Below, in pieces: positions 19,340-27,697 of a DNA stretch of 64,000 bases. The notes under the pieces were generated by a model. It was not told the origin of the DNA, made no database searches, and worked only from the letters and a program-made list of their open reading frames with translations. Origin of the DNA: Candidatus Obscuribacterales bacterium (GTDB taxonomy: Bacteria; Cyanobacteriota; Vampirovibrionia; Obscuribacterales; Obscuribacteraceae). Position 1 is the first letter of the stretch, and each line of letters begins with the position of its first letter. The position numbers and the translations under genes are program-made. Location of the stretch: NCBI GenBank assembly GCA_020050835.1, contig JAGVKB010000046.1, forward strand, positions 46,270 to 110,269, given 5' to 3'.

Positions 19340-19654
19340 CTAGACTATCTTTCCACGGCCGTCATACAGCAAGCGCTCGACCGGCCGATCACCTAAGAGG
19401 TGTGATTGAACGATCTCTTTACAGTCCGATGCTTGGACCTGGGCGTACCAGATTTGATCGGGGTAGACAATCACCAGCGGTCCATTGCCGCAATGGTCGA
19501 AGCAGCCGGCCTTATTTATTCTGATCTGTTTTTTCAGCCCCAGGGAGGCGATCTCCTTTCTGAGCGCAGCGAGGACTTCCTCGCTGCCCTGCCCGGGGCA
19601 GGTCTTGCCGGTGACGCAGACGAATACGTGTTTCTGAAAGACTGGATTTGGCAT
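19340..19654 (-). CDS. Thioredoxin-like [2Fe-2S] ferredoxin
   Basis: A 104-residue cytoplasmic redox protein. The order of Cys residues (C13, C19, then C51 and C55 in the CFDHCGNGP motif) is that of the thioredoxin-fold [2Fe-2S] ferredoxins found as free proteins and as domains of NADH- and hydrogenase-type complexes. The N-terminal HVFVCVTGKTCPGQGS and the GPLVIVYPDQIWY strand are typical of the free cyanobacterial type. Its partner is not indicated by the neighbours. It is convergent with the POTRA/HEAT gene and diverges from the rplJ leader region. Confidence 0.88.
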   Translation of the reverse strand: MPNPVFQKHVFVCVTGKTCPGQGSEEVLAALRKEIASLGLKKQIRINKAGCFDHCGNGPLVIVYPDQIWYAQVQASDCKEIVQSHLLGDRPVERLLYDGRGKIV

Positions 19655-19814
19655 GGTCGCTGACTCGCTATTCCGCTCCGTAGCTATTTGCTGTCAACCT
19701 GACAGGATGACATGTTTCCGCATGTTTTGAAACGGCCCAATGGCTAACCGCTGTTGCGGTTTGTTCTCAAGTATTAAGAAACGCTTACAGCTTGCGTTTT
19801 GAAGAGTTCTGGTC

Positions 19815-19843
19815 TTGACGTGACGAAATGATCTTGAGACAAT
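19815..19843 (+). promoter_or_regulatory. Predicted promoter of rplJ-rplL
   Basis: TTGACG (19815-19820), a 17-base spacer and GACAAT (19838-19843) give a good sigma-70 promoter just upstream of the L10 leader. Transcription would begin near 19850. Confidence 0.6.
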
Positions 19844-19861
19844 GTGCCTTCGTTAATAGTG

Positions 19862-20018
19862 GCAGACCGTAGACAGTCCGGCGCCAGCGCTTGCGCGGCT
19901 TAATGGTTAGACCGAAAGGTCAATTGCAACCGCCGACTAGAGGTCACAAAGTCGACTGAGTCGATTGGGAGTAGAGCTCCCTTTATTTGTGATCCCGGCG
20001 TGTTTGCTGGGATTTTTT
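19862..20018 (+). ncRNA. L10 leader (ribosomal protein autoregulatory element)
   Basis: The sequence before rplJ has the features of the L10 leader: CCGTAGACAG at 19867-19876, a GC-rich side stem, CTTAATGG, and CCGCCGACTAGAGG at 19930-19943. The L10-L12 complex is known to bind this element and repress its own operon. Here the element ends in two exclusive stems. GGTCACAAA (19942-19950) can pair with TTTGTGATC (19986-19994), which overlaps the first arm of the terminator at 19992-20018. Binding of L10 would therefore be expected to favour termination. Confidence 0.8.
19992..20018 (+). terminator. Attenuator terminator of the L10 leader
   Basis: ATCCCGGC (19992-19999) pairs with GCTGGGAT (20006-20013) over eight base pairs with one G-U, and six T follow (20013-20018). 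It lies 42 bases before the rplJ start and is the regulated terminator of the leader. Confidence 0.82.
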
Positions 20019-20059
20019 ATTTTAAATGCGTTGCATTTTTAAGAGGTAAGGAGACAACG

Positions 20060-20584
20060 ATGGCCACAAAAGCTCGCAAGCAGGAGATTGTCTCGGAGTT
20101 GAGGGAGTTTTTCGCTAATGGCAAAGTCGCCATTGTGACGGACTTAAGCGGATTGACGGTGGCTGAAATCACCCAATTCCGGCGCAAACTGGACAAGGTA
20201 GACGCCAAATGCCGTGTCGCCAAGAATACTCTGGTCAAGATTGCCACCGATGGCACAGACTTCGGTCCGATCAAGGAACTAGCTGCCGGCCCGTCAGCCA
20301 TTATCGTCGGCTATGACGATCCGGCGCAGCCGGCCAAAACCGCCGTCGACTTCTTCAAGGCGATTAAGAAAGGTGAGGTTCGCGGTGGGGTAATTGAAGG
20401 AAGAGCGATTACCGCCGGCGATGTAAAAGGGTTGGCCGAATTGCCTTCGAAGGATCAGCTTCTGTCAGAGATTATGGGCGGCCTTGATTCCGGCGCCAGA
20501 AATATTGCTGGCTTGCTAGAAGCTGTAATCCGCGATATTGCGCTTCTGACAGAAGAAGTAGCGAAGAAGAATGACGCCGCCTAA
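20060..20584 (+). CDS. rplJ: 50S ribosomal protein L10
   Basis: L10 anchors the L7/L12 dimers to the large ribosomal subunit. The start chosen is the ATG of MATKARKQEIVSEL, with GTAAGGAG upstream; an upstream in-frame GTG at 20000 lies inside the attenuator and is not used. At 174 residues it has the usual length. Typical L10 segments are the TDLSGLTVAEITQFRRKLDK region, KNTLVKIA and a helical C-terminal L12-binding tail. rplL follows 48 bases later. The usual upstream partners rplK and rplA are not present: the gene upstream is a divergent ferredoxin, so the rplJL pair stands alone with its own promoter and leader. Confidence 0.97.
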   Translation: MATKARKQEIVSELREFFANGKVAIVTDLSGLTVAEITQFRRKLDKVDAKCRVAKNTLVKIATDGTDFGPIKELAAGPSAIIVGYDDPAQPAKTAVDFFKAIKKGEVRGGVIEGRAITAGDVKGLAELPSKDQLLSEIMGGLDSGARNIAGLLEAVIRDIALLTEEVAKKNDAA

Positions 20585-20632
20585 AACGTTTCATTCAGTT
20601 AACAGTTATCGATAGATCTAAGGAGATAGGAA

Positions 20633-21013
20633 ATGGCAACTAAACTTTCAGTCGATGATTTGCTCGACCAGATCGGTTCTTTGACCCTTTTGGAAGCAGC
20701 TGACCTGAAAAAGAAAATGGAAGACAAGTTCGGTGTCACCGCCGCGGCTCCGGTCGCGATGGCGGCGATGCCAGCTGGCGCCGCTGCGGTAGTCGAAGAG
20801 AAGACTGAGTTTGATGTTATTCTCACTTCGGTCGGCGACAAGAAGATCGAAGTTCTTAAGGTCGTTCGCGAGCTTACCGGTCTTGGTCTGAAAGAAGCCA
20901 AGGATTTGGTCGATTCCGCACCGAAACCGGTGAAGGAAAAGATCAAGAAGGAAGAAGCCGATCAGATGAAGCAAAAGCTTGAAGCTACCGGTGCTAAAGT
21001 AGAAATCAAGTAG
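20633..21013 (+). CDS. rplL: 50S ribosomal protein L7/L12
   Basis: L7/L12 forms the flexible stalk that recruits translation GTPases. The 126-residue protein has the N-terminal dimerisation helices, an Ala/Gly/Pro hinge (about 37-55) and the conserved globular domain with [29 protein letters not shown] and a C-terminal [25 protein letters not shown] precedes the ATG. It is cotranscribed with rplJ and followed by a hairpin terminator. Confidence 0.98.
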   Translation: MATKLSVDDLLDQIGSLTLLEAADLKKKMEDKFGVTAAAPVAMAAMPAGAAAVVEEKTEFDVILTSVGDKKIEVLKVVRELTGLGLKEAKDLVDSAPKPVKEKIKKEEADQMKQKLEATGAKVEIK

Positions 21014-21017
21014 AACC

Positions 21018-21049
21018 GGGTTTGAGCCGGCTGTCGGCGAACCCATTTT
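21018..21049 (+). terminator. Terminator after rplL
   Basis: GGGTTTG (21018-21024) pairs with CGAACCC (21038-21044) and is followed by ATTTT. It begins just after the rplL stop codon. Confidence 0.7.
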
Positions 21050-21070
21050 GATCTGAGCGTCAATCGAGCG

Positions 21071-22771
21071 ATGCGGTGTCCTGCTTGCGGAGTTTATCAT
21101 CCGCCTTTGTATGAGCAATGTGTTTCATGCGGAGCTATGCTGGGCACCGCTACTCGTGAGCAGCCTCAAAAGAAAAGTAGAGAGCCGAATGCTGCCGCGC
21201 CTGCTGAGAATGCTCAGCCCGAAGGTGCCGACCAGCCCGGTCATCATGCCGTTCGCAAATCGAAGGTAACCGGGCACGTTCATCGGGCCGGTTTGCCTTC
21301 GTTTTTTGGTGTGCTCTTTGCTGTCCTTATCTTGCTTGTTTCGGCTGGTGCAACCATATTCTTCTTGACCAAGCCGCCGGATTACGAGCGGCTTTATCGC
21401 CAGGGGCAGCAGCAGCTGGGCAACGGGCAATACGCTTTTGCAGTCAAGACGCTCGAGCAAGCGGTCGCGCTCAAGCCTCAGGAGTCTAAATACTATTTGG
21501 CATTGGCTCGCGCTTATGTCGGGGTCGATCAGATTGAAAAGGCCTGGCAATGTGTCGGTCAGGCTCAACAGCTTGGTGCGGCACTGTCCACCGAGCCGTC
21601 TCTGGCATCGGATTTGGCAAACTTTTATCGCTCGCACCAGCAGTGGGGCCGGGCCGTCGAGCTGCTGAGGCCGCTTGCACAGGCCGGCGTGCCCGGTAAG
21701 AAGGCCGAACTGGCGGACCTCGATGCCCAATGGGGAGACGAATGCATTCGGACCGGCGAGTTAGATCAGGGGCTTAAATGCTGGGAAGAAGTCAAATCGA
21801 TTGCGGAAGGGTCTCGCACCTCCGAGGTCGACTCGCGATTGACGACGATTTATCAAAGATACGCTAACAATCTCCTTTCCAGCAACGAAGATGCCAAAGC
21901 TCTCGACTATCTGACGAAGTTAAACGTGATTGCGCCTAATGCTCAAAACTTCGAGAAAGTGGCTGATATCTATGAGCGGCAGGGACAGTTCGAGCTGGCG
22001 ATCGATCAGTTGCGCCGAGCAGCCAAGTTGCAGACCAAGAATGTAATTCTGGACAGGAAGTTAGCGATGCTCATGATCCGCCGCGGCAAGGAGTTGTTGG
22101 ACAAAGGCGATGCACAGGCCGGTCTGGCCTATCTCCAGGAGGCGCGTCAGTACGATGCCCGGCATGCGGTGCCCACCATCGTTCTAAAGAGCGTGACGGT
22201 CTCGGTTGGTCAGACTAGCCGCTTTCCAGAGCTCTTGGGTGAGATTTGGAATCCCGGTCCCAACCAGATCTCTGCACTTTCGGTTCGTTTCGAACTGTTT
22301 GATACACTAGCCAATCGCGTCATCTGGAGCAAGGATGAAAGAATCGTCGATGAGTTCGTACCACCGTTGATGGTCAATGAGAGCAAGCCTTGTTCGATTA
22401 CCGCTCCGGTCGCAGTCAGAGACAACGGGCTGACCGAATTCAAAGTTTATTTCGCCGATTTGCTCTACAAGTCTTACCCGGTCGGCGTTAAGACTGCATC
22501 CGGCTCGGCCGGGCAGCGGGCGGCAAGCAGCAAACCGGGGCCGGACTTCGCGCTCAAGAAGGACGAGAAGCCGGTCGAACAGCTTCCGCCTCCCGCGGCA
22601 CCGGATGCGGTGCCGACCGAAATCACTCCAGCGGCATCTCCGGTGCCGGCTCCATCGGCTGCTCCAGCCCCGCTGCTTCGGCCAAGCCTGCCAACCAAAT
22701 CTCCCGAACCGGCATCACCGGCTCAGCCGAGTGGTGCTGAAGACAAGACTCTCAAAGATCTAGATCTCTAA
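21071..22771 (+). CDS. Zinc-ribbon, single-span TPR protein
   Basis: A 566-residue protein of unknown role. It begins with a zinc ribbon (C3, C6, C17, C20), a linker, one membrane helix (about 76-99), then tetratricopeptide repeats (about 105-375) and a beta-rich domain (about 378-475) with the ExxNPGxxxI...FELFD pattern of FxLYD/DUF3426-type domains. The last 90 residues are Pro/Ala/Ser-rich. The topology places the zinc ribbon in the cytoplasm and the repeats outside, so it may assemble envelope complexes or sense folding. No strong ribosome binding site precedes the ATG. It follows the rplL terminator and is convergent with the DUF4139 gene. Confidence 0.78.
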   Translation: MRCPACGVYHPPLYEQCVSCGAMLGTATREQPQKKSREPNAAAPAENAQPEGADQPGHHAVRKSKVTGHVHRAGLPSFFGVLFAVLILLVSAGATIFFLTKPPDYERLYRQGQQQLGNGQYAFAVKTLEQAVALKPQESKYYLALARAYVGVDQIEKAWQCVGQAQQLGAALSTEPSLASDLANFYRSHQQWGRAVELLRPLAQAGVPGKKAELADLDAQWGDECIRTGELDQGLKCWEEVKSIAEGSRTSEVDSRLTTIYQRYANNLLSSNEDAKALDYLTKLNVIAPNAQNFEKVADIYERQGQFELAIDQLRRAAKLQTKNVILDRKLAMLMIRRGKELLDKGDAQAGLAYLQEARQYDARHAVPTIVLKSVTVSVGQTSRFPELLGEIWNPGPNQISALSVRFELFDTLANRVIWSKDERIVDEFVPPLMVNESKPCSITAPVAVRDNGLTEFKVYFADLLYKSYPVGVKTASGSAGQRAASSKPGPDFALKKDEKPVEQLPPPAAPDAVPTEITPAASPVPAPSAAPAPLLRPSLPTKSPEPASPAQPSGAEDKTLKDLDL

Positions 22772-22820
22772 ACTTTACAGTTCAATTAGCAATCGGCCCG
22801 AGCGCGCCCGGATACCGGCT

Positions 22821-24308
22821 TCAATACTTCATTTCGATCTCGTAACTCACTTTGACTTCGCCGTTTGCAGGAACTTTGATGGCGAATTCAAAAGTTTTCG
22901 AGTCCTTTTTCGAGTAAGGATGGCTCGAGTTCAAGATCTTCCATTGACCCATGCAGTGTTCGACGGCAGTAATCGTTACCTCCGAGTCTTTGTGATTTCT
23001 CAAGGAGATTTCGTAAGACATCCGCTGCATGCGATCAGAGACCCGCTGCACGTTTGTCTGCTTCCGTTCTCCGACCAAATCGAAAGCGTTGCCGATGTAA
23101 ATACGAATCTTTTCATCGCGCGGTGTGTGGTCGATTAGATCCTCACCGATGAATTGCAGCGCTCCGTCGTCATCTCTTTTGTAGACTCTCAGTTTGCCTT
23201 TCGGCAATGGCATGCCGAGATGATTGGCTTGTTTGTTTTCCACTTCCAGTTTTACGTTAATCTTTTGAGCGTCGGCTGTCGGTGGCACCCAGTCCCCCCA
23301 GATATAACGTGCTGCTTCCGGCTCATAGATGAACAACTTCTTGGTCGGCACCTTGTCTGCCGAGAAGAGCGTCAATTGCTTGGTCTCATTGTGATTGACG
23401 TCAGTCTTGCCTTGCAGCGTGTAGAGGTGATACTCGGCAAAGGCCTTTTCGGTGAACTGTGGTGCTGCTGCCGCTTCAGCCACCATCTGCATCTTGGCAT
23501 AGGCGTGACGTCTTAAACCATCGGTTGTAACGCGATGCACGTCTCCGGCCAGCAGTTTCAATGCGGCATTCTTGTAAGATGCTCCGCTCTTGTTGTCGAG
23601 CGTTACCCAGCTTGTGAGATCGGTTTGGGAGTCGTCGGCGTTGGCGATTGCAACATAATCACAATGCCAGTTCAGCCCGCCGGTTTGATAGGCAATTTCG
23701 GTCTTATGCTTGCCGGCTTTGCTTGCTTCCAGCTTCCAGAGCAAGGATGGCTTAGAGACTAGTCCAGCTGGTAACTCGGCAAGTTCAACTTCGCCCTGCG
23801 GATTGAGCAAGATGCCGTTTCCGGTTTTGATCACCAGCCCCTGCGATTGCACTGAGATGTTGCCGGCGGTGTCGGCAATGGTTGCTTTCGGTGCGTTGAG
23901 TAATGTTCCGCTCAGCTCTTCGACCTGTCCAGTCGGCAAGATGCGCCTGAATTTGAGGTTCTTCCCGATCGACTTAGAGAGGATAGTCTCGGGGTTAATC
24001 AGATCATATCGATAGTTCTGTTCGCGGACAGTCACCGCATTTGGTGCCGTAATCGAAGTGAAGCTGACTGTGGTTGGATCGATCTGAGCGGCGACATCCT
24101 CAAATTGAAGGTGATTCAGCCCTTCACTTAGTTCCACTACTCGAACATCTCTTACCAGCCCGAAGTTTTGATTGTAGATGGTTAGGCTTACCGCCTGCGA
24201 TTCTGAAGCGCTAACCGCCTCAGCCTGTGCCTTGCTGACAGATATGCTTGAGCTGGCCAACAGGCTAAAGGCTATTGCTCCTGCTGTCCAGCGTTTAATT
24301 GGGTGCAT
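22821..24308 (-). CDS. Exported DUF4139-type protein
   Basis: A 495-residue exported protein. I chose the internal ATG at 24308 because AGGAG lies six bases upstream and a signal peptide (MHPIKRWTAGAIAFSLLASS, cleaved near KAQAEA) starts there; the longer frame adds 17 implausible residues. The start overlaps the lpxC stop by 14 bases, so it is the last gene of the lpxD-lpxC transcript. The body has the pattern of DUF4139 proteins: an N-terminal segment SLTIYNQNFGLVRDVRVVEL, the LNWHCDYVAI motif in the middle and a C-terminal beta-rich IEMKY ending. Function is unknown; a role in the envelope is suggested by position. Confidence 0.82.
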   Translation of the reverse strand: MHPIKRWTAGAIAFSLLASSSISVSKAQAEAVSASESQAVSLTIYNQNFGLVRDVRVVELSEGLNHLQFEDVAAQIDPTTVSFTSITAPNAVTVREQNYRYDLINPETILSKSIGKNLKFRRILPTGQVEELSGTLLNAPKATIADTAGNISVQSQGLVIKTGNGILLNPQGEVELAELPAGLVSKPSLLWKLEASKAGKHKTEIAYQTGGLNWHCDYVAIANADDSQTDLTSWVTLDNKSGASYKNAALKLLAGDVHRVTTDGLRRHAYAKMQMVAEAAAAPQFTEKAFAEYHLYTLQGKTDVNHNETKQLTLFSADKVPTKKLFIYEPEAARYIWGDWVPPTADAQKINVKLEVENKQANHLGMPLPKGKLRVYKRDDDGALQFIGEDLIDHTPRDEKIRIYIGNAFDLVGERKQTNVQRVSDRMQRMSYEISLRNHKDSEVTITAVEHCMGQWKILNSSHPYSKKDSKTFEFAIKVPANGEVKVSYEIEMKY

Positions 24309-25122
24309 TTGGAACTCCTGCGACTTCAGCCGCCAACTTACGCGCCATCGCCACATCAAGCTCGTGTCCGGCCGTGATGCTGATGAAACGTGCTTTCAAT
24401 GTCATAGGGTTGACACCGCAAAGGAAGAGATCTCCTACCAGGTCGAGCAGCTTGTGGCGAACCGGCTCGTCTTCGAATCTGAGCGGTTGAGTGAAGCCAT
24501 CGGCGGTCATGCTTACCACGTCTTGATCGAGACCAAGCATCTGGTGCTCTTTCAGCGATCCAAATGTGCGCGCGTCGGCGATTTCGCGGGGATTCATGCT
24601 GGCATCCCAGCTTTGCCAACGCTTGCCGATCTGCGGATGATTCCAATCCATGTGATAACTGATTGAGAATCTTTCGGACGGTAAGGCTATAAGCTGGCGG
24701 GTTCCGGTGCCGCATATGATTGGTTGCTTCAATTCAATCGTGGCTTCCGGTCGGTGCCGCTGCCAACCGGCTTGCTCGAAGAGATCGAGCCAGAAGCCCG
24801 CGCTGCCATCGCCTATTGGCATTTCCAGCCCTTCGACCGTCACCGTCAGATCGTTTTGACCCCAGAGGCAAGCCGCTGCCAGAAAGTGCTCGACAATACA
24901 TAGGCGAACACCCTCGGCTCCCAGAACGACATTTCTCAAAGTGTTTACGACAAAGTCAGCGCGGGCTGGAATCTTGACGACTCGACCGTCTTTGGCGAGC
25001 TCGAACGTAATGCCCTGCCCTGCTGCGGCTTGCTCTAGCTTTACCGTGACGTCTTGCCGGGAAGTTAATCCCCGACCCTGCATTGTGATCGTCGGTCTTT
25101 TGCTAGTTGCCGGCATTGTCAC
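24295..25122 (-). CDS. lpxC: UDP-3-O-acyl-N-acetylglucosamine deacetylase
   Basis: LpxC performs the committed, zinc-dependent step of lipid A synthesis in the cytoplasm. The 275-residue protein keeps the known active-site residues: Glu78 and His79 in the EHFLAA motif, His223 and Asp227 in HKLLDLVGD as further zinc ligands, and His253 in the TAGHELD motif as the catalytic base. Its start overlaps lpxD by 20 bases and its stop overlaps the DUF4139 gene, indicating tight cotranslation. In cyanobacteria lpxC is usually followed by fabZ and lpxA; here they are replaced by the DUF4139 gene. Its presence shows the organism makes LPS. Confidence 0.96.
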   Translation of the reverse strand: MTMPATSKRPTITMQGRGLTSRQDVTVKLEQAAAGQGITFELAKDGRVVKIPARADFVVNTLRNVVLGAEGVRLCIVEHFLAAACLWGQNDLTVTVEGLEMPIGDGSAGFWLDLFEQAGWQRHRPEATIELKQPIICGTGTRQLIALPSERFSISYHMDWNHPQIGKRWQSWDASMNPREIADARTFGSLKEHQMLGLDQDVVSMTADGFTQPLRFEDEPVRHKLLDLVGDLFLCGVNPMTLKARFISITAGHELDVAMARKLAAEVAGVPNAPN

Positions 25123-26239
25123 CTTGTTTGACGAGCTGGCATTCCGGAAGCAGCGATTCGAGTTCGGCCAGTTTCCTTTTGAGCTCTCTTACCTCTTTGA
25201 ACATCTGAGGAAGCTTGTTGATGTGAGCCAATTGCGTGAAGAATTCCCGGGCTGGAACAGCTGGAACGCCCGACACGAGGGCTCCATCAGGGATATCCTT
25301 CAAAACTCCGGACATCCCTTCGATGATGGCATCCTTGCCGATCTTCACATGGTCTTTGACGCCGGTGCATCCGGCAATTACAGTTCGATCGCCTACGACG
25401 CAAGACCCGGCTACTGCGGTCTGAGCGATGATAATCACTTCTCGACCGATGCGGGTATTGTGGGCGATCATTACTTGATTGTCGATCTTCGCGCCCTTTC
25501 CGATGGTAGTGGCACCCATGGTGGCGCGATCGACCGTTGTGTATGAGCCGATTTCTACATCATCTTCAACTATGACCGTTCCGATCTGCGGAATCTTTAT
25601 GAGCGGATTTGGCTCGTCCGATGCCTCGGTTACTCCCGCCATCCGGCGCTCCACATTTGATGGACGCTCTGTCACGTAGCCGAAGCCATCCGAGCCGAGG
25701 CTGGCGCCTTGTTGCAAAATCACTCGGTTGCCGATCTGGACGTAATCATCGATCAAGCAAGATGGGTAGAGCAGGCAGTCTTGGCCGATTGATACCGCGC
25801 CGCCGATAACGCAGCTGGCCATGATCACCGTGTTGTTGCCGATTACTGTCTGTGGACCCACAACAACGTATGGACCGACAGCCACGTTGTCTCCAAGCCG
25901 GCAGGTCGGGTCTATCAACGCCGTCGGGTGAATTCCTGGCTCGGGTCGGAATCGTTTTGGTTTGACAGCCGACAAGATTCTCGCCAACGACAAAAGCGGT
26001 CTTTCCACTACCACTTTTGGCAAGTCGGTCGAGACGCCTTTGGGAACTATCACCGCGGAAGCTTTGCAATCACGGATGCGCTTTACTAGTTTCGGATCGA
26101 ACAAGAGGGCCAGTTCACCGCTCTTGGCGTTGAACGGGTCTAGGGCTACGGAGTCGACCTTCGTATCGGCCGGGCCTTCCAATGTGCCGCCGGCCACGGC
26201 GGCAATTTCCGCCAAGCTAAACTCTTTGGGGAGTTTCAC
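25103..26239 (-). CDS. lpxD: UDP-3-O-(3-hydroxyacyl)glucosamine N-acyltransferase
   Basis: LpxD adds the second acyl chain to the lipid A precursor made by LpxC. The 378-residue protein has an N-terminal uridine-binding domain (about 1-100), a long left-handed beta-helix of hexapeptide repeats (about 105-335) and a C-terminal helical part (about 345-378) rich in Lys, Glu and Leu. The catalytic His lies in the MIAHNTRIG motif. At 378 residues it is somewhat longer than E. coli LpxD because of the C-terminal helix. It overlaps lpxC by 20 bases and lies 149 bases downstream of skp, across a strong hairpin. Confidence 0.95.
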   Translation of the reverse strand: MKLPKEFSLAEIAAVAGGTLEGPADTKVDSVALDPFNAKSGELALLFDPKLVKRIRDCKASAVIVPKGVSTDLPKVVVERPLLSLARILSAVKPKRFRPEPGIHPTALIDPTCRLGDNVAVGPYVVVGPQTVIGNNTVIMASCVIGGAVSIGQDCLLYPSCLIDDYVQIGNRVILQQGASLGSDGFGYVTERPSNVERRMAGVTEASDEPNPLIKIPQIGTVIVEDDVEIGSYTTVDRATMGATTIGKGAKIDNQVMIAHNTRIGREVIIIAQTAVAGSCVVGDRTVIAGCTGVKDHVKIGKDAIIEGMSGVLKDIPDGALVSGVPAVPAREFFTQLAHINKLPQMFKEVRELKRKLAELESLLPECQLVKQGDNAGN

Positions 26240-26318
26240 TTACGTCCCTCCTGTCAAATGTCTGGCTGAGGCTCGACTGGCACCGGAAAAGCGATGCGAG
26301 TCTTTCCCACGAGCAAAT

Positions 26319-26357
26319 GCGTGAGCCCAAATCGGTAAACCTGCGTTGGGCTCACGC
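26319..26357 (-). terminator. Perfect 12-bp hairpin between skp and lpxD
   Basis: GCGTGAGCCCAA (26319-26330) and TTGGGCTCACGC (26346-26357) are exact reverse complements around a 15-base loop. On the minus strand it falls 31 bases after the skp stop and is followed only by ATTTGC, a weak T-run. It could reduce read-through from skp into lpxD or protect the skp transcript end. Confidence 0.6.
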
Positions 26358-26388
26358 GTGGTTGAACCGAGCCGAGCCTCTAGCAGTC

Positions 26389-26919
26389 TTACTTCGCTGC
26401 TGGCTTTTGAGTGCTGGCCGACGAAGCCAAGCCGGTGAGGCGCTTGACCACACCTTCGGTCAGGTCGGTTCCGCCCATCAATACTGCTTGTTTCAAAACG
26501 ACGACATCGACTTTGCGGTTAGCCGCTTCGGCCTTGATTGCTGCTTCGATGTCAGTTTCCAATTGGGATTCGAGAGCTTGAGCTCTGCCTTGCACCTTTC
26601 GTACTTCTTCGTCGATCTGACCTTGCAATCTCTTCTGCAATCCTTCCAGCTCCGCTGGCGGTTTTTTAGCGACTTTGGCTTCTTCGTAAGCCTTGTTGCT
26701 CTCTTCGATCAACTTCTGGACTTTCTCTTCGGACTTCTTCAGCTCTTCAGCGGCAGATTGAGCTTTGGTATAGCTGGTGATTACTTTGTCGCGATCGACG
26801 GTTCCCACCAACGGTGATTTGGTGGCTGTTTGAGCGCTGACTTGAGTTGCGGAAACAACAAAAAGACATCCGGCGATCAACGAAAAAACTTTACGAGAGT
26901 TACGCATCCTCTTCTCCAA
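26389..26919 (-). CDS. OmpH/Skp-family periplasmic chaperone
   Basis: Skp-type chaperones hold unfolded outer-membrane proteins for BamA. The 176-residue protein has a signal peptide ending near VSAQT (residue 30), a short beta segment LVGTVDRDKVITSYTKA, and then a long charged coiled coil (about 55-140) closing with the typical VDVVVLKQAVLMGGTDLTEGVV strand pair. Cyanobacteria-like genomes often place it between bamA and lpx genes, as here. The C terminus ends in a Lys-rich tail. The 5' flank is the 778-base gap after bamA. Confidence 0.9.
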   Translation of the reverse strand: MEKRMRNSRKVFSLIAGCLFVVSATQVSAQTATKSPLVGTVDRDKVITSYTKAQSAAEELKKSEEKVQKLIEESNKAYEEAKVAKKPPAELEGLQKRLQGQIDEEVRKVQGRAQALESQLETDIEAAIKAEAANRKVDVVVLKQAVLMGGTDLTEGVVKRLTGLASSASTQKPAAK

Positions 26920-27697
26920 AAAAACGTGAACGAGTCATGACTATTCGCCAACAGGCTCAGTTTACACTATCGACCTGCCAGCAGACAGTAAACCGGATTC
27001 TCCATTAAGAGACTTATAAGAGCCGTTGCCGGTAAAGCTCTCAGTAGAATTCCAGACGGCCGAGTCTGGCCGATGCCAGTCGAGCGATGGTCAGTGGTCG
27101 ATTCAAGCTGAAAAGGACGGAGCAAAGCGTTCTTCCCGGACCACAAGCGGCTAGCGTTTCAGAAGACCGCCGGAGGCAGGTAAGATCTGCTTATTTTTCA
27201 TTTAAGTTTGAACGGAAATGCCAAGCCCGCTGTTTCGCTCTCCTTCTCTCTTGGCATCGCGGTGCGCATTGTCTGTCGAGCGAGTACTTTAGGCAGCAAC
27301 GGTCGGATTTAACCGATACTGTGCGCCACCAACAGTGATACCACGGAGAAGGCTTCCGGAGCCGACTTGACTGATGGCGGAGTTCAATCCCAGGTCGCCA
27401 TCAAGGTTGTAATTGCCGGCAAGATTTTGGTACTTGGTTTTGTTGTAGAGCGACGCAGCTCGCGCGCTGACGCTGGCCAGCCGCTTACTTCCTACTTCTC
27501 TTCAACAAAGCTATCACTTACCCAAAATCCGGGAAAAGACTCATCGAAGCGTCGATAACTTCATTAATTGAACTGATCAAAAGGCGCATTGTTACTATTT
27601 CCTAGAACAATGGAAAGTATTGAAGTCTATTTCAGACAGGCTGCTTTTGCTTTTTAACCGTTTGGACGAAATGAACGAGACCGGCATGGCAGTCTGG
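26920..27697. other. 778-base gap between bamA and skp
   Basis: This is long for two genes that normally sit close together. It holds the skp leader and probably its promoter, an ATGCCAAG/CTTGGCAT stem (27218-27257), and the protein-like open frame described separately (27289-27501, minus strand). Short frames on the plus strand here have no family features. Confidence 0.5.
27289..27501 (-). pseudogene. Protein-like open frame without a standard start
   Basis: On the minus strand a 70-codon frame runs from just after a TGA (27502-27504) to a TAA (27289-27291). It contains no ATG, GTG or TTG at a useful position. The translation looks like real protein: it includes SLYNKTKYQNLAGNYNLDGD followed by a Gly/Ser-rich segment GSGSLLRGITVGGAQYRLNP near the end. 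A CTG at 27478-27480 with AGGA nine bases upstream could start a 63-residue product. Upstream, other frames are broken by stops, which suggests a truncated or frameshifted gene. I do not recognise the family. Confidence 0.4.
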
